Shown here: positions 43,902 to 56,200 of the stretch, piece by piece | Position numbering within the stretch: position 1 is the first letter of the stretch | Layout of the letters: each line of letters begins with the position of its first letter | Source of the DNA: Nymphaea colorata | Taxonomy: Eukaryota > Streptophyta > Magnoliopsida > Nymphaeales > Nymphaeaceae | Length of the DNA: 60,000 bases | NCBI RefSeq assembly: GCF_008831285.2 | Contig: NC_045148.1 | Span: forward strand, 17,665,002 to 17,725,001 | Direction of reading: 5' to 3' | The notes under the pieces: model-generated | What the model was told of the DNA's origin: nothing | The model's input: the letters and a program-made list of their open reading frames with translations, nothing else | Databases searched by the model: none | Made by a program: the position numbers and the translations under genes

Positions 43902-44954
43902 GATGCCCCTCTTTGCTGTTAAGCAAGTTGAATAATTTGCTTAATAGCAAAGATTCACGCACCAAATTTTTGCAAATCGTTTGGAAAATCCATTTTTTAA
44001 ATGATGTTGAACCATCCTCACTCGAGGGGAAATGCTAGGCATAGACCTGAAATAAGAAGATTTTTCTCCATCTCATTGGAGACTTTGTAGAGGAATTAAT
44101 GTTGGTTGAAAAATTTTGTAATTGTGAATGTTTTTGCATTTGATGCTTGGAGAAATTTGCCCTCGATGCCTTCTAGACCATTGGCAAGTGCTTTTTCTCT
44201 CCTTTTACTTAGTTTTTCACATACTCGCTTTTGCTTTTGAATTTTGATTTTCTTTTTGAGCTACCCTTCACTCTTGGGAGAAATTCCACACCACCCCAAA
44301 AGCTACTACGTTGTTCCACCGCTTTGGCGGTTTTGTGTAGTTTGCTTTGTGTAATATCAAGTCTATCGGGCTTTCTTCTGAACCCTTGTAACAAGCTTTG
44401 GGCTGGTAACTCCTAGACCAGTTGGCCTCAGGGTACCAAATGTAAAACACTCCCCGGGCTTACTTGCTTGAATTCAGAAGGCTTTAGGAAACTTAATATA
44501 AGCAAAATGTTCATGGATTGCTCTTTAGCTTCACGGCGTAAGCATAAGTCATATGCCCACCCACACCTACTGAGCTTTGAACCAGAGGAACAACTACACT
44601 CACCCCGAGTTCATTGCTCAACTCATTTCGCTTGATAGCTTTTTCTAGCATCTTGCCAATGTCTTTTAGGTGACAAGACTTTTTCTTATGGCATCTCATG
44701 CTAGATCTTTACAAATGCCGATTGTCGGGACCAACATTAATTGCTATACATTAGTCCCTCAATGTTTGTGAAATTTTTTGCATATTTCAAGCCGATGCCC
44801 TTGCAATTGTCCTCAAGACATGGGTTGAGTTTGAAAATTTTGATGCATTTTTTAAACTTTTCCCTACGGGATACCATGCCCCTTAGTTGGTTCGAAAATT
44901 ATTACAAATGTGCTTATCAAAGAACAACTATTTTGAAATTTTTGAATTGCAAAT
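43902..44954 (-). other. Polypurine tract and 3' untranslated region of the Tat-like element
   Basis: The minus strand reads AAAGAGGGGCATC directly before the LTR at 43902-43914, which is the polypurine tract. The remaining ~1 kb up to the integrase stop has only short ORFs and no recognisable domain. Confidence 0.7.
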
Positions 44955-45317
44955 TCAAGTATAGAATTTTTTGAGATGCAAAGCATTAATTGGATCAGGG
45001 ATTTCAACCCCATCGGCATCAATCAGCCGATAAGAATTGTGAGGTAGAACCTCTTTGACAACATATGGTCCTTCCCAGTTCGGCGCCCATTTTCCTTTGG
45101 GTCTACTCCTGAGTGGAACTATGGATCTTAAAACAAGATCATTTACCTGAAATTTTCTTTCAATGACTGATTTGGCATAATGTCGGGTGACTCTCTTACG
45201 ATAGACTTTGGCATGCTCTGCCGCTTGTAGTCTTTTCTCGTCTAAGAGGTCTAATTGAGCAAGTCTCTTTTTTTGATATTTGCTAATTGGGAGTTCAATG
45301 AGAGCAGCAAATTTCAT
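44955..45317 (-). pseudogene. Tat-like integrase C-terminal domain
   Basis: The frame carries the Tat-type tail: HAKVYRKRVTRHYAKSVIERKF, DLVLRSIVPL, KWAPNWEGPYVVKEVLPHNSYRL and HLKKFYT at the end. A stop separates it from the catalytic core just downstream in + coordinates. Confidence 0.9.
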
Positions 45318-45332
45318 TGCTGGTTTTTGGAC

Positions 45333-46231
45333 CTATAATGGAAGGACAATTTCCGTTCCATATACTAATTCTGCTGGTGTAGCATTGGTGGGTGTCCGAA
45401 TTGTGGTTCGATATGCCCAAAGTGCATTGTACATTTTCTCGTGCCAATCTCGACCTGTTTCAACAGTCCTTTCTAAGACACGAATCAAAATCTTGTTGGT
45501 TGCTTCTGTCTGACAATTACCTTGAGGGTAATATGGGGCAGAAAAGTGATGTTGTATTTTGTGTTTGTGACAGAGATTGCGCATATTCTCATTTTTGAAA
45601 TGAGTACCGTTATCAGAAACGATATCATGCGGGATGCCAAATCTACACAAAAGATTTTTGTGAATGAAGGACACTACGTGTTGTCCTTCGACTGTTTTTA
45701 AAGTGATCGCTTCCACCCATTTGGTGAAGTAATCTGTAGCTGCAAGAAAATACCTGTGTCCATTTGAGGCAGGTGGATTGATTGGACCGACTATGTCGAA
45801 GGCCCACATGGAGAATGGCCATGGTGAGCTGACCGAATGAAGGTACGCTGCTGGAGCATGAATTGATGGTGCGTGCAACTGACATTTGATGCATTTCTTG
45901 ACAAATTGGTGACAGTCTCTTTGCATTGTTGGCAAAAGTACCCTGCTCTGACTATTTGCTTGACGAGGGTCTGATACCCTACATGTCCCCCACAAATTCC
46001 TTCATGGGCTTCTTGAATGACTTCTAGTGTCTCATTTGCATCGAGACATCTAGCATATTCTGTGCTGAATCCTCTTCTGTATATGATGTCGGCTAGAATG
46101 AAATATCTTGAAGACATGTGTCTCAAAACTCTTTGCTCTTTTTGAGACATTTTTGGTGGAAGTGTTCCAGTTTGGAGAAAATCCTTGATGTTCTGATACC
46201 ATGGTGTTTCTCTACTTTCTGCTTGCAACAC
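45333..46231 (-). pseudogene. Tat-like integrase zinc finger and DDE core
   Basis: 45791-46231 encodes the N-terminal part (RHMSSRYFILADIIYRRGFS, HEGICGGHVG); a frame change follows. 45333-45995 encodes the core: MWAFDIVGPI (Asp 1), IVSDNGTHF (Asp 2) and GNCQTEATNKILI (Glu), then WHEKMYNALWAYRTT. All three catalytic residues are present. Cys replaces the usual Gly in GNGQ. The zinc-finger Cys pair (KCIKCQ) lies in the second frame, so the domain is split. Confidence 0.92.
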
Positions 46232-46562
46232 CTGTTCTGGTATGACAAAAGATGGTTGTTCAAGTCTTCCAACTTCAAAAGATCTGATAGATTCTCCAGG
46301 TTTGAAGGCAATGGTAGAGCCTAAACTGGCTAAACCGTCAGTTGTTGGGTTAAATTCTCTTTTGACATTCCTTGAACTGTCTTAAGAGGGAAGCTGCTAA
46401 CTCTTGATATGGGATCAATTTTTGATCTTTGACTTGCCAATCTCCATTGACCTGACTGACAGCTAAGAGAGAATGTCAAAAAATGTGAACTCTCTGCACT
46501 TTAAATTTGAGCAACATTTTGAGTCCTTGGATTAGGGCCTCGTACTCTGCCATATTATGCGT

Positions 46563-46832
46563 TCAGGAAAAATTCAATTTGAGAGAGTAAGGAATCATTT
46601 CCCTTTCTGGTGTAATGAAAAGTATCCCAATGCCTGCCCCAACTGTGCTCTTAGATCCATCAAAGTACATCTCCCAAATCGGCTCTGGTTCAGTCGTCAG
46701 GATTTGCTCATCTGGAAAATCATCATTTGTTCTAATTTCTTCATATAGAGGAAAATCTGCCAATTGGTCTGCAATGGCTTGCCCCTTGATTGATTTTTGT
46801 GACACATATTCCAAATCATATTGCATCAGCAA
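46563..46832 (-). pseudogene. Second (archaeal-type) RNase H fragment
   Basis: The motif WEMYFDGSKSTVGAGIGILF is the start of the extra RNase H that marks the Tat branch; its first catalytic Asp (YFDGS) is present. The later part near 46330-46560 (AEYEALI-like region) continues in other frames with stops. Confidence 0.82.
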
Positions 46833-47409
46833 AACCTGCCACTGCTATCCTTCCATTTAGAAATGGCTGTTCGAGGATATATTTGAGTGGATTAAGTTTG
46901 GATAAAATTTTAACTTCACAAGCCAATAGATAATGCCTTAATTTTTTACACATCCACACCAAGGCTAAGCAAGTTTTTTCCATGTGCGAGTAGTTCTTTT
47001 CATACTGCACAAATGTCTTACTGATGTAATAAATGGCATGTTCTATTCGACATCCTTCTTCATTTTGAGCCAAAAATCCACCACAGGCTGAATCGTTAAC
47101 TGTGATGTAAAGGAGTAGAGGTTTCCCCAAAATTGGAGGTTTTAAAATTGGTGGGCAAAGGAGATACTTCTTGATCTTTTCGAATGAGGCTTGATATTCA
47201 TGTCCCCATTCAATTTTGACTCCTTTCCACAGTAAATGGTTGAAGGGTTCGCACCTCATGGCGAGATTAGATATAAACCTTCTGATTGACTGAATTCTGC
47301 CTTGCAAGCTGCGTAGCTCCTTAAGATTTATTGGGGGTGACATTTCAATGATCGCCTTTGCTTTGGAAGGACCCATCTCGATTCCCTTTTTGCTGACCAT
47401 AAATCCCAA
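46816..47409 (-). pseudogene. Tat-like RT thumb/connection and RNase H
   Basis: This frame starts in the RT thumb (GFMVSKKGIEMGPSKAKAI, LQGRIQSIRRFISNLA) and continues into the first RNase H (LLLYITVNDSACGGFLAQNEEG, AIYYISKTFVQYEKNYSHMEKTCLAL). Asn replaces the first RNase H aspartate context (VSD-type) as TVNDSA. A 20-bp tandem repeat at 47401-47434 shifts the frame at its start. Confidence 0.88.
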
Positions 47410-47434
47410 AAGCTGACCATAAATCCCAAAAGCT
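47401..47434 (+). repeat. 20-bp tandem duplication in Tat-like RT
   Basis: AAATCCCAAAAGCT occurs at 47401 and 47421, with GACCAT between. The extra 20 bp put the upstream and downstream RT parts in different frames. Confidence 0.85.
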
Positions 47435-47543
47435 TACCGTATTCCACACCAAATACACATTTTTGTGGATTCAATCTAAGTTTGTATTGTAAGAGTCTAT
47501 CAAAAACTTGAGAAAGAATGTTGATGTGATTCTCCCTTGTTTT

Positions 47544-48230
47544 TTACTTAATTAGTAGATCATCTACATATGCATTCATGATTTGATGCATTTGGTCATG
47601 AAAAATAGCTGTCATAGCCCTTTGATATGTTGCCCCAGCGTTCTTCAAACCAAATGGCATTATTGTATAGCAGAAGGTACCCCATGGGGTTGTAAATGAT
47701 GTTTTGGCTTGATCTTGAGCTGCCAACTTAATTTGGTTATAACCAGAATATCCATCCATAAAGGAGAACATAGCGTGACCTGCGGTACTGTCTACCAACA
47801 AGTCAATGTTTTGAAGTGGGTAGTCATCCTTTGGTGTATCCTTATTCAAATCTCTGAAATCGATGCAGAGCCAAATTTTACCATTTTTCTTTGGGACTAC
47901 CATAATGTTTGCTAACCATTCAGGATAGTCGATTGTTCGGATGAACCCTGCCTTTAGTAGGTCTTCTAGGCCCTCCTTAACTTGCCCCTCAAGACGAGGG
48001 TCTAGTTTCCTCAACTTTTGTTTGATTGGCTTGCATTCTGGTTTCAATGGTAGTCGATGCTCGACTAATTTTGTATTAAGCCCTAGCATGTCCTCATAAG
48101 TCAACGCAAAGGCTTCTTGATGTTCTTTGAGGAAGTTTATCAACCATTTTCTTTCTTCTGCTGAGAGACTTGTTCCAATTTGCAAAATCTTTGGACTCTC
48201 TTCCGTGCCAATGTTAGTTTCCTCAATCAT
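47544..48230 (-). pseudogene. Tat-like reverse transcriptase palm/fingers
   Basis: The 228-codon frame holds RT motifs LCIDFRDLNKDTPKDDYPLQNID, MFSFMDGYSGYNQI, MPFGLKNAGATYQRAM and the catalytic YVDDLLIK, in which both aspartates are kept. TAA follows directly after LLIK. The FGLKNAGATYQRAM string is typical of Tat and Athila elements and not of chromoviruses. Confidence 0.92.
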
Positions 48231-48506
48231 TAATCAAAGGTGACAGTTGATCTTGCTTTCTTATTTGGATGAACTCTGGACATTCTGCCTGAGTGAGTTC
48301 TGGATTTATCTCCTTAAAAGCTCTTGATGTTTGATCCTCAGATATTATCCTAAAGATTATAAAGAAGTTAGATGAAATTTGAGACATTGTATATGGAAGT
48401 AATTTGCATATGTCATTGTATCTTTGAAGGTATTACAAAATGAAGACACTTGGTCTATTTGAGTACAATGACGAAAAAATGACAAAATGATGACGGATTT
48501 GTTGAT

Positions 48507-48827
48507 TCAAATTGATGGTGAACATCTGCCTATGGTATTGCTCTTGACGAAAGGTACTGGCTTGAATTCTTCCTCAACATCCACTTTTTCATAGCTTTGG
48601 CACCCCAAGGCTTGAGTGTCTCGTTGTCCTGTCAAGGTAACTGGTTCAAAGATTCCATTTTCATGTTTGCCAAGGCCAGTAAATGGCTGGTGGCCATGGC
48701 GTATGAGTAAATCCAATCCTTTCTCATTCTGGCAGAATTTCTTGAACAACGGATGACTTTTGTAACTTGTTTCAGGTTTGGTACCCTTTTTCACCCATAC
48801 CTGTTTCTTTGGTTTCTGAATGGCCAA
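48507..48827 (-). pseudogene. G-patch-like segment between protease and RT
   Basis: The 106-codon frame has LLIRHGHQPFTGLGKHENGI, similar to the glycine-rich G-patch motif seen between protease and RT in some Tat/Ogre elements. The match is short. Flanking sequence has no clear domain. Confidence 0.55.
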
Positions 48828-48854
48828 TCTGCTAAGACTTTGAGATATTTCTTC

Positions 48855-49592
48855 CTATTTGCAGACTCGAATACTGGGTACCTCAATTGTATATGTTGGT
48901 ACCGGAATCATTGGGTGTACAAGCCGACTTTTCCTATCCTCTACATAGATGGTTATAGAATTCCCGTTGTGAGTCCATTTGACACACTGATGTAGAGTGG
49001 AGGGAACTGCATTGGTAGCGTGGATCCATGGCCTGCCAAGCAACAAGTTGAAAGAGGGTTCTATATCCACCACATGAAATAAAACCCGATGATACGTCTC
49101 AGAAATATTCAAATCCAGACATATGCATCCTAGGCATGGTTGTCCTATCCCGTCATATACATAGATGAAAATTGTGGATGGGGTATAGTCGGCCTGTCTT
49201 ATGCCCAACTCACGAGCTGTTTGTTGTGGACAGATGTTCAGGCTTGCTCCACCATCAATTAAAACGTGAGAGACTCTGGTGCCCCTTGTCTCTACCACTA
49301 TGTGCAAGGCGTCATTGTGCGATGCACCTCCAATTGGTAGATCTTTATCAGAGAATATGATCGGACTATTTTCACATAGTCCAAAAGCCCATTCATTCCC
49401 CCTGTTAGGGCTAAACCCTCCCTTCTTGACTTCAGGTAAGGGGTCCAATTCATTGAAAATGGATTCCAATGGTTTAGGGTCGCACACTTGTGACTTCCGA
49501 TCAATCTCTGTCAGATGGTCTTGTTTAACCAGTCCGGTTTGTGCATTGATGGATCCTTTATCATGTTTGAAAAGCAATCCAAAAAAATCCAT
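48855..49592 (-). pseudogene. Tat-like aspartic protease
   Basis: A 245-codon frame carries a retropepsin-like fold: VSHVLIDGGASLNICP at the active site, then FNLLLGRPWIHA as the second conserved hydrophobic-Gly motif. The active site reads DGG instead of D-S/T-G. Tat-branch proteases often deviate here (for example D-N/G-G), so this may be lineage-specific and not damage. Confidence 0.88.
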
Positions 49593-49901
49593 CCCTTTTG
49601 TTTGTCACCATAATTTGACGACCTGTTGAAAATCTGACCATCGAAACTATTCATTTGCCATGTTTAGGAAAAGGATTCTTGAGAATGTCCGGCTGTTCAC
49701 TGACCTCTTTGATTATTTCTTTGTCAACTGCATCTTGCACAATATTTTTAAGTACAAGACAGTCTTTTGTATCATGTCCTGGAGCGCGATGAAATTTGCA
49801 GAATTGTTCTTTGTTTTTCTCCATCATTGGTGGGGGGTTGGAGACTTTTGGGAGGAACAGATACCTCTTTCGATTAGCATATGCATGACCTCTTCATAAC
49901 T

Positions 49902-51064
49902 CTATTGTAATGGGATGAATTTTCTATCGTACCCCCATCCAGGATGTTTGTTTTTGGTGCCACTACTACTGCCACTAGCTCTGTCCATTACCCCTTTATT
50001 CTTGGGATATTCGGACTTTTCTTTCTTGAAGGCTGCAGCATTGGCCACGATGTTGGCTGGAGCATTTTGACTTCTGCTATTCTTCTTTGTATCTTCCCTT
50101 ACTTTTACCAGGATGACAGCATCAAAAGCTCCATTCTCAATTCCTGCTTCAATGCATTCTGCCCTCTCAGTGAGATCGATGAAAGACTTGATTGGAGCAT
50201 TGGAAATGAGGCTCCTTAATGGTTGTGTCAAATTGTTTACGATCAATCCCAGTGCATGGGATTGAGAGATTGGGTCCCTCATCTTGTTGCAAGAAGACCT
50301 CCACCTCTGAATAAAATCTCTCACCTTTTCACCTGGGCTCTATTTTAGATAGCATAATGTGGTGATCGTTGGTGCAGTTTCAACGTTTTGAATGAACATT
50401 TCAATGAAAATGTTGATTAACATGTCAAAATTTTTCAATTCCACTGGGTTGATGTGTTCCCGATACCATTGTGCTGCAATTCCTTCTAGGCTTCTGTGAA
50501 ACATCGAAAGAGGGCCCTATGATTGTGGTGAAATTTGTAGCATTCAGTAAAAAACATAGCCAAATGTGCCTTTGGGTCTCCATGGCCATCAAATTTGATA
50601 AATTTCTTGGGCAAGTTTTTTATGTGTTTGTCATTTTCGAAGCTTTCCTAGAAATCTTCGCAAGTGAAATTCCTCTTGTTCTTGCCTTTAAGTTGTACTG
50701 CATTTAACTTCTTTTCAACTTTCTGGATTTTTGTTTTCCATGATTCTCCCTTCTTCTTTTTCTTGGGAGTTTTCGGTTATTCCTCACTACTAGATTCCGT
50801 TGTAGCGTCTTCAGAAGAGTCTGAACTGCTTGATGAGTACTTTCTTGTTTTCTTCCCTTTCTTTTTGGCTTTTTCTGCCTGGGCTTGTTCTTCATTGAAC
50901 ATGATCATGTATTTTCAGAATCTTCTGTATTCCTCAAATTCTGGGTCATTTATTTCCAGCTTGGGAGGTGTTTCTGAGGAAGAGGATTCTCCCCTGTCTC
51001 CTATAAAAGGTTGATCAAGCTCCATTTCACTCCTTCTCCTACTTTGGCTTCTGGTTTCAACCAT
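49902..51064 (-). pseudogene. Tat-like gag, several stops
   Basis: Gag starts MVETRSQSRRRSEMEL at 51064 and stops after EFEEYRRF (near 50918). A Lys/Arg-rich part follows at 50704-50895. The capsid-like part is at 49902-50324 (RDFIQRWRSSCNKMRD, HALGLIVNNL, SFIDLTERAECIE). Intervening frames are broken. I see no intact zinc knuckle; a CX2C...-like stretch may lie near 49750, but it is too decayed to call. Confidence 0.82.
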
Positions 51065-51433
51065 AAAGCGGATGTTCACCTTGCAAGAAGAAAAATTGAA
51101 AATGTTAGGATATGAATTGATGACAATTTTCTGATTGCATCTAGAAAGAAAGATGAGAAAACTTAACAAAGTTCAACACAACTTGACAAGACTTGACAAA
51201 TTTTGGCTTAATGATAATGAACTAGACATGACAATCTAGGACATAAGGATAGATGGGCGGACTTCATCCCACCATTTTACATATTCGGGACATATTCCTG
51301 GACCAAGGACAAGATACAGGTGAGCAAATGATTCCCAATGTTGCTGGGCATAGGTGTATATCCCGGACCACTCTTCAGTGTCTAGTTCACACTCCACGAT
51401 GGCTCCTTCCGACTCAATTGGGTATGCCTTCCT

Positions 51434-52447
51434 TTAACGCAGTGAGAATTGCCTGAGACAACGCTCTGGATGATATTCAATTATGAAAAAAGGTCCCAAT
51501 AGAAGACTTCCCCTGACTGGGTTGTAAGTGTATCTTGACTTGATGACCTCTCGATCGAAGAAGTCCCAAATGATGGTGGAGTCATCAACTTCCTCCATCT
51601 TTTTGCGATAGTGCTCCATACTGGATAACTGACCGTCTGTGTTTTGAAAATGACATGATTGTGGCCCCACATGTTTGTTGAACCATGCTTGCAGTGCAAA
51701 GACACATCCTTCTATCGAGTTTGCATCTCCAATTGAAAATTTGGTCAACCCTCTGTAAAGGAATGCCAAGGCTGCCATTGCTATGGAAATCTGACGGACT
51801 TTGACATGCCCCCATTTTCTGAAGAGGCGAGCTATGCAGAAATCCATTATGTATTCTTCATTGTTGAAGAAGATAAGACCCACGGTACAAGTCACCATGG
51901 AGTTTTTGTACTTGTCTGCAACACTTCTAGATAGTGACGCAGGGTTGACAAATTGGGAGTATATTTCACCAAGCTCTTGTAGTTGAAGATATTGATGTCC
52001 ATCTTTCTCTAGAAAAGGCCAACTCCTTTTCCCTGTGAGTTTACGAATCACTTCTAGAGTTTTGACTTGACCTTGGTTTACAAGGAACTGGTCTTCAATT
52101 GGACCTCTTGGGTCACCTTTTGGTTCTAGCAAACCCATAATGTTGGAGAACTCATCAAGAGTGATTGTCATTTCACCCCATGGAAACCAGAATGTGTTGG
52201 TCCTTGGGTTCCATCTTTCAGCAATTGCATGGATTAGATTGTCATTGATAGGTTGTATGGCAAGACTGACTGCTTCTTCAAGACCGCAATCCTCTAAGTG
52301 ATCCGGGAACATACATCGAAAAGTTGGGTACCATGAAAGATACCACTGAGGTAGGTAGACTCCACTTGGGATGATGCGAAGTCCGGATCGGCCTTGACAT
52401 GACCCGAATAGGATGTGGTCATATGGGAAGATACTTTCTGAGTCCAT
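51434..52447 (-). CDS. Plant mobile domain (PMD) protein encoded by the Tat-like element
   Basis: This uninterrupted 337-codon ORF lies between the PBS/leader and gag, on the element's coding strand. Residues ~85-150 match the PMD signature: AIAERWNPRTNTFWFPWGEMTITLDEFSNIMGLL (given in parts: AIAERWNPRTNTFWF, GEMTITLDEF, NIMGLL). PMDs (annotated as aminotransferase-like) occur in the Arabidopsis nuclear proteins MAIN and MAIL1, which affect transposon silencing, and in several transposon classes. Its job in the element is unknown. It stays open while neighbouring gag and pol are riddled with stops, which may be chance or recent selection. The start ATG at 52447 is the first in frame. Confidence 0.82.
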   Translation of the reverse strand: MDSESIFPYDHILFGSCQGRSGLRIIPSGVYLPQWYLSWYPTFRCMFPDHLEDCGLEEAVSLAIQPINDNLIHAIAERWNPRTNTFWFPWGEMTITLDEFSNIMGLLEPKGDPRGPIEDQFLVNQGQVKTLEVIRKLTGKRSWPFLEKDGHQYLQLQELGEIYSQFVNPASLSRSVADKYKNSMVTCTVGLIFFNNEEYIMDFCIARLFRKWGHVKVRQISIAMAALAFLYRGLTKFSIGDANSIEGCVFALQAWFNKHVGPQSCHFQNTDGQLSSMEHYRKKMEEVDDSTIIWDFFDREVIKSRYTYNPVRGSLLLGPFFIIEYHPERCLRQFSLR

Positions 52448-53217
52448 CTAGACAAGAGAAGGTATTAGACTTTGACATGAATTGACCTAATAGAGACTCA
52501 AGAAAGTTTTGACATTGGGTTTGGACATGGACTTAGAGGCAAAGTAAAACATCACATGCATCCAAACAAGCAGTTAATGAAAAATTGATAATGCAATTCC
52601 TAGGACTCTTGCCTATATGCATTATTTTGAAAATTGGTCTTGGAACCTATGGAAAATAAATGGGTAAATGGTTCTTTATTTATCCAAAATTTATGGTATA
52701 CCTATATACCAAATTTATGGTACTGGCATAGACTCCTCCAAAGGTTTTCTAGATTTGGGCTCTTCATTTCTCCGTGTTCACCTATCGATATACCAGGACT
52801 ATTGTCCGTTTCGGTACTAATGGGAGGACTTCTTAGTCCAATTGGGTGGTCCAGTTGTAAGGCTATATCTTGGACTAATGTCCTAGAAATAGCCCGGCAA
52901 CATGATGACCGGGATATGATATAGGTAAGGATTTGTTTTTCAAAATTCATGAGAATATGCAAAATAGATGGCTCTATTGCATACATTCCTAAGAGATAGA
53001 TTTGAAATTTTGAGAGCATACATGGGCTGCATACAATCCTTAAATTGAGGAGGGGTAAGATAAATTGAAATGAAAGAGGTTCATGAAATCTCCTCAATGT
53101 ACACTACATGATGTCGGTATACATTTTTGCGAAAAATTTTTTTGTGCAATTGATGTCCGACATTGGTGAAAATAACTCATATATGATACAAATAAGTCCT
53201 TAGACAAACAATGACGG
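52448..53217 (-). other. Leader between PBS and PMD ORF
   Basis: About 770 bp on the element's 5' side has short ORFs only; the longest (131 codons, 52702-53097) resembles nothing I know. It may hold the packaging signal and 5' untranslated region. Confidence 0.5.
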
Positions 53218-53235
53218 GTCCCACCGGGCGTGCCA
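53218..53235 (-). other. Primer binding site of the Tat-like element
   Basis: The minus strand reads TGGCACGCCCGGTGGGAC two bases inside the 5' LTR. TGG at the start fits the CCA end of a tRNA. It is not the tRNA-iMet type used by the two chromoviruses here; I cannot name the tRNA with confidence. Confidence 0.75.
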
Positions 53236-53237
53236 TC

Positions 53238-56200
53238 TGTTTGCACCCCACTCCTTTTTCAAGGAGGTCGAAATGCGAGTCAGCAAAATTCTTTTAAAAT
53301 TGGGGTTTTGAGAAAATTTTCAAGAGAAAGGGATCCGCCCGTCGGTACGAGGTCCAACCGTTCCTGCCGCCTTTAACAGGGGTAATTAGATCAAAGACTA
53401 AGGATCATTTGGATCATATACGAGTTATTGATGCAAATCCTATATGCTTGTGCATCGAGGTTTTAGATTCAAGAACCGAAATTCATTTTTGAATAAATGA
53501 ATTTGAATATTGGGGGGTTTTCAAGTTGGTTTAAAAACCTTTGTTTTGGTGTTATTTGAAACACATAATTCTTGAGGATTTTGAAGATTTGGAATTGAGT
53601 TCTTTGTTGTGAACTCTAGATGATGATGATCATCTTATGATCAAAATTGATTTCGAACTCTTCTTTTGTCAAATCATGTGATTTGTAGAATTCATTCTTT
53701 TTGAAAGAACATAGGTTCCAAATTGTTAGAAAACATGTTATTTTTCAAACGCACTTTGGCCAAAAGATTATGAATGCATTGCTTGTGTTTTCTTTTGAAG
53801 TTAAGTGAGGTTTACAAATTCTCATTGCAATATGACTTGGTCACTTTTTGCAACTCAAATTTGAATCACTTAATTTATTGAGAATGTGCATGTGGTGCTA
53901 TTGATTTTGAGTGAAAGTGAATGCATGAAACGAGAAGGAAAACTATATGGAACATTCATTCTTCTCTCTCTCATAATCCCTCAAGATTCATTCATATGAA
54001 ACATACATTCTTCACTCTCTCATAATCTCTCAAAGTCCATATTGCACGTCATACAATCTATGCATGAAGATTGATTAAAATGTAGGACTTTCTCTATATG
54101 TGCTCATTATATGATTAAGCACATGAATTAGAGATGTAGTCCATAAGCTTGACGCCTGACATAAAATTATCAAAATGATGAAAATATATAAATGATGTCA
54201 AGTTCAATCTTTGAAATGGATGGGAGACGTGGATGACATCCACTTTTGTCTCAAAATAGCTAAAAATCAGACCTTGTGTTGATTTAAATAGCTGAAAATT
54301 GTGGACATTGATTCCAATAAGGACTTATTTCTTAGACAGAAACAATGAGTTTTTCAAATCTATTCAAATTCCAGATTTCGTAGTAATGAAATCATCAACT
54401 CCTTTGGATGATTCTAGGATAGTTGGTATTTCAAATATTTAAACTTTGACATTCTTAAACCAATTCCTATGAAACATAGTCTGATTTCAACAACATACAT
54501 ACATCTTACGTACGGGTTTGCTGAAATTAAGTAAAAATGAAATGAAAATGATTTCATAGCCTTGCACTATGAAAATCAATCAAAACGATCATCCTTCTTA
54601 AAAACCAGTTTAGAAACATATTCCAACCTGATTTTAAGAGAAGAAAAATTATTTTCAACAAGAGATTGGACACATGTATGTATATATATAACAACGTATA
54701 TATATATATACATACCTTACTCTTCAAAATGAAATTTTATCAAGGGACCTCATGAATCATGATGATTCATGGCTGGGTTCTTTTATGTAGGAAGATTGAA
54801 AACTTGTTTCAAATCTTCCCTACTACCCTTGATTAATTAAATTGAAAGACATGAATCAAAATGACTGTGAATAAGAAAGAAAATAAAACAATGCCCAAGC
54901 TTATTCGTCCATCATTTCACCATGCAAGGGTGGATCACATTCATAAAAACGTATTCATTCCTTATAAGCATTTTCATCGTACGTGATGCAGCAAAATCAC
55001 TCTCTCACCGTGGGATTCTTTCATGGTAGGGAGTTCAAAATGGTATTAAGTTGGTTCCTTTGAAAGGGACGTGGCCTTGGGGCCCATTTCAAAATTTGAT
55101 ACTTGGGTTCATATTTAAGAAAAATCGACATATGCATGCATTATGCATTAACATGTACATTGAAGCGTAGGTTTCCCTTAGCTGGACATCATTTCCAGCC
55201 GTAAGCAAACGAAAATAAAGCCTCCCATGAATTGCTGGAATTAAAATAAAGCAACAATAAGCTAAAGTAGAAGAGAAGTGAGTTAAAATCACCTACCTTG
55301 TGGTCGGTCTTGATGCTTGTCCTTCGTCTTCACTTGTTTTCTAACTCAAGCAATCCTAAGCAAGAATCCAACCGTGGATTCAAGCTTAGCAAAGCTAGAA
55401 TAAGAAATAGCTTGCTTGCTAGAATTTGAAGTGGTAAAGAGGGCTTCTCACCACGAAAATCCTAAGTAAGGGTTCACTTAAGCACCCTAACTTAGCAAAA
55501 TCAATGGGAAGAATAGAAGAAGAGAATGGGAGAAAAAGGGGAAGAGGGCTTGGACGAACCTCTTCTCTCTTCCTTAGCTTCTACCCCCTAGCTCCTTGGC
55601 TGCAGCAATTTGATAGAATGCTCCAAAATTTTATCCTCCCCCTTGGTGGCCAAAGGGAGGTTTATATAGAGGAGGAGGTGGGTTCAACCACCTTCTTAAC
55701 TCACCTTGGGAACTTGCTTAAGACCTTGGGGACTTGTAAAATGAGTTAAATATGCTTTAAAGGCTCTAATTAACCATTTCTCAGCCCATTTCCACGAGTT
55801 AGGTGGGTTGGGTTAGGTTTGGTCAACATGGGTTCAGACCTAGGTGACCATCTTGACCAACATTTTGGACAAAAATGCCCTTGCATAGGGTTTTGCCCTT
55901 ATTTTGTACTATTTATTTATTTTTTGTTTGAAATCGAGCTTGTAAGGATAAAACCTAGTTACTAAGCTCCAAATGCCATTGAATTATGATAATTCAATTT
56001 ACATTTTAATAAAATTCAAAAATTTTATCAAAGTTGGTTCAAAAAGGGTATTTTCGTCCAAAACTTGATTGAAAATGGATTTCAACTGAATCAAACTTTC
56101 ACTTGAGAAATTCAATTTAAATTTGGTATTTGATTCATGCATTTGACAAATTCAAATGTTTATTTGCCTTTCATAAACCAATTTAGACTTTTTAATCTTA

